Assembly: GCA_028714915.1 (NCBI GenBank) | Contig: JAQTLL010000002.1 | Location: forward strand, 248,001 to 312,000 | Length of the DNA: 64,000 nucleotides | Direction of reading: 5' to 3' | DNA from: Sulfuricurvum sp. | GTDB taxonomy: Bacteria > Campylobacterota > Campylobacteria > Campylobacterales > Sulfurimonadaceae | In this document: positions 62,639 to 64,000 of the stretch, piece by piece | Position numbering within the stretch: the stretch's first letter is position 1 | How the letters are laid out: every line of letters starts with the position of its first letter | Notes under the pieces: generated by a model | Seen by the model: only the letters and a program-made list of their open reading frames with translations | Database searches by the model: none | Told to the model about the DNA's origin: nothing | Position numbers and translations under genes: made by a program

Positions 62639-62652
62639 TCGCGAAATTTTAA

Positions 62653-63705
<1,053 letters not shown>

Positions 63706-63764
63706 TTTTCTTTTTTCAGAGCTTTTTGCTCTGACAACCCTACAAATGAGGTTCTACTCTCTCT

Positions 63765-64000
63765 ATGCACAAACACCACAGATCCTCTAAATTTCTCACT
63801 CGCTCTTTTATTACTAAAATTATTTGGATACTCAGTGTCTTTATTGCCATTATCGGAGCACTTTTTCTCGGCTATTTTTTAGGATTTCAGCAAGCCGAAG
63901 AAGAGTTGAATAAAGAACGTATTCAAACCCAAAAACTTATTGATCAGATCCAGTCGATTGCACAAATCAATGAGACGAATCTAACTCTTCCGACTAAAGC
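63765..64000 (+). CDS. 5' end of a membrane-anchored protein, possibly divergent polysaccharide deacetylase
   Basis: The first 78 codons are visible; the gene leaves the window. A basic start (MHKHHRSSKFLTRS), one transmembrane segment (IIWILSVFIAIIGALFLGYFLGF) and a charged coiled-coil-like start of the exported part. In Campylobacter the gene after ilvC encodes a YibQ-like divergent polysaccharide deacetylase; the same is likely here by position, but no catalytic residue is in view. Confidence 0.6.
   Translation, partial: MHKHHRSSKFLTRSFITKIIWILSVFIAIIGALFLGYFLGFQQAEEELNKERIQTQKLIDQIQSIAQINETNLTLPTK

Noticed and set aside
63717..63733. Hairpin CAGAGC-TTTTT-GCTCTG after ilvC as a terminator
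   Set aside because: A T-run precedes rather than follows the stem on the plus strand, so it is not a standard intrinsic terminator; readthrough into the next gene is plausible.

Overview
The window reads as chromosome of a Campylobacterota (formerly Epsilonproteobacteria) bacterium, most like the sulfur- and hydrogen-oxidising Sulfuricurvum/Sulfurimonas group. I infer this from an ArsRS-type two-component pair, a cheV-cheA(REC)-cheW cluster, a leuS-lptE-folC run, a rpmH-rnpA-yidD-yidC-jag-mnmE-ruvX run detached from dnaA, ilvC close to ruvX, moderate-to-low G+C and very compact genes with 1-14 nt overlaps. The species assignment is inference. I see no rRNA, tRNA, CRISPR array, prophage or complete insertion sequence, and no stretch over 300 nt without a gene.

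Layout. 1-686: 3' part of a YhcG-type nuclease gene. 823-8327: leuS, lptE, a diguanylate cyclase and folC, followed without a gap by an adenine methyltransferase and an EcoRV-like restriction enzyme. 8382-12487: mfd and rlmC. 12514-20134: two two-component systems, a small metalloprotease-like gene, ymdB, a MagIII-like DNA glycosylase, ywbE, a cold-shock gene with a structured leader, and a stand-alone OvoA-C-type methyltransferase. 20170-30115: feoAB facing a tripartite heavy-metal efflux operon (TolC-like, adaptor, RND pump, DUF3240) with its own response regulator and an unusual histidine kinase; a Fur-box-like palindrome lies between them. 30161-34414: a CDP-alcohol phosphatidyltransferase, a DinJ-YafQ toxin-antitoxin pair, rmuC, ychJ, a SUMF1-fold protein and a cupin. 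34573-43866: rho, murI, dnaX, surE, a TcdA-like E1 enzyme, an EAL-CBS-GGDEF protein, greA, argC and an LpxH-like phosphoesterase. 43863-49104: cheV, cheA, cheW and an aminopeptidase P. 49101-55599: an unknown coupled gene pair, a Tat-type multicopper oxidase, a DUF445 protein, clpB behind a HAIR-like operator, and a tetraheme cytochrome. 55694-60671: rpmH, rnpA, yidD, yidC, jag, mnmE, ruvX. 60776-64000: an A/T-rich unknown lipoprotein-like gene, a PIN-toxin remnant, an unknown conserved-looking gene, ilvC and the 5' end of a membrane-anchored protein.

How the parts work together. Most of the window is core housekeeping: translation and tRNA modification, transcription-coupled repair, replication, protein insertion, cell wall and amino-acid synthesis. 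Accessory parts are the EcoRV-like restriction-modification pair placed inside a housekeeping operon, the metal uptake/efflux block under apparent iron control, the multicopper oxidase, the toxin-antitoxin pair and the A/T-rich patch around 60.8-61.9 kb. The strongest candidate for something unusual is the EcoRV-like nuclease, because its catalytic residues and its DNA-recognition loop are both readable and give a testable specificity.
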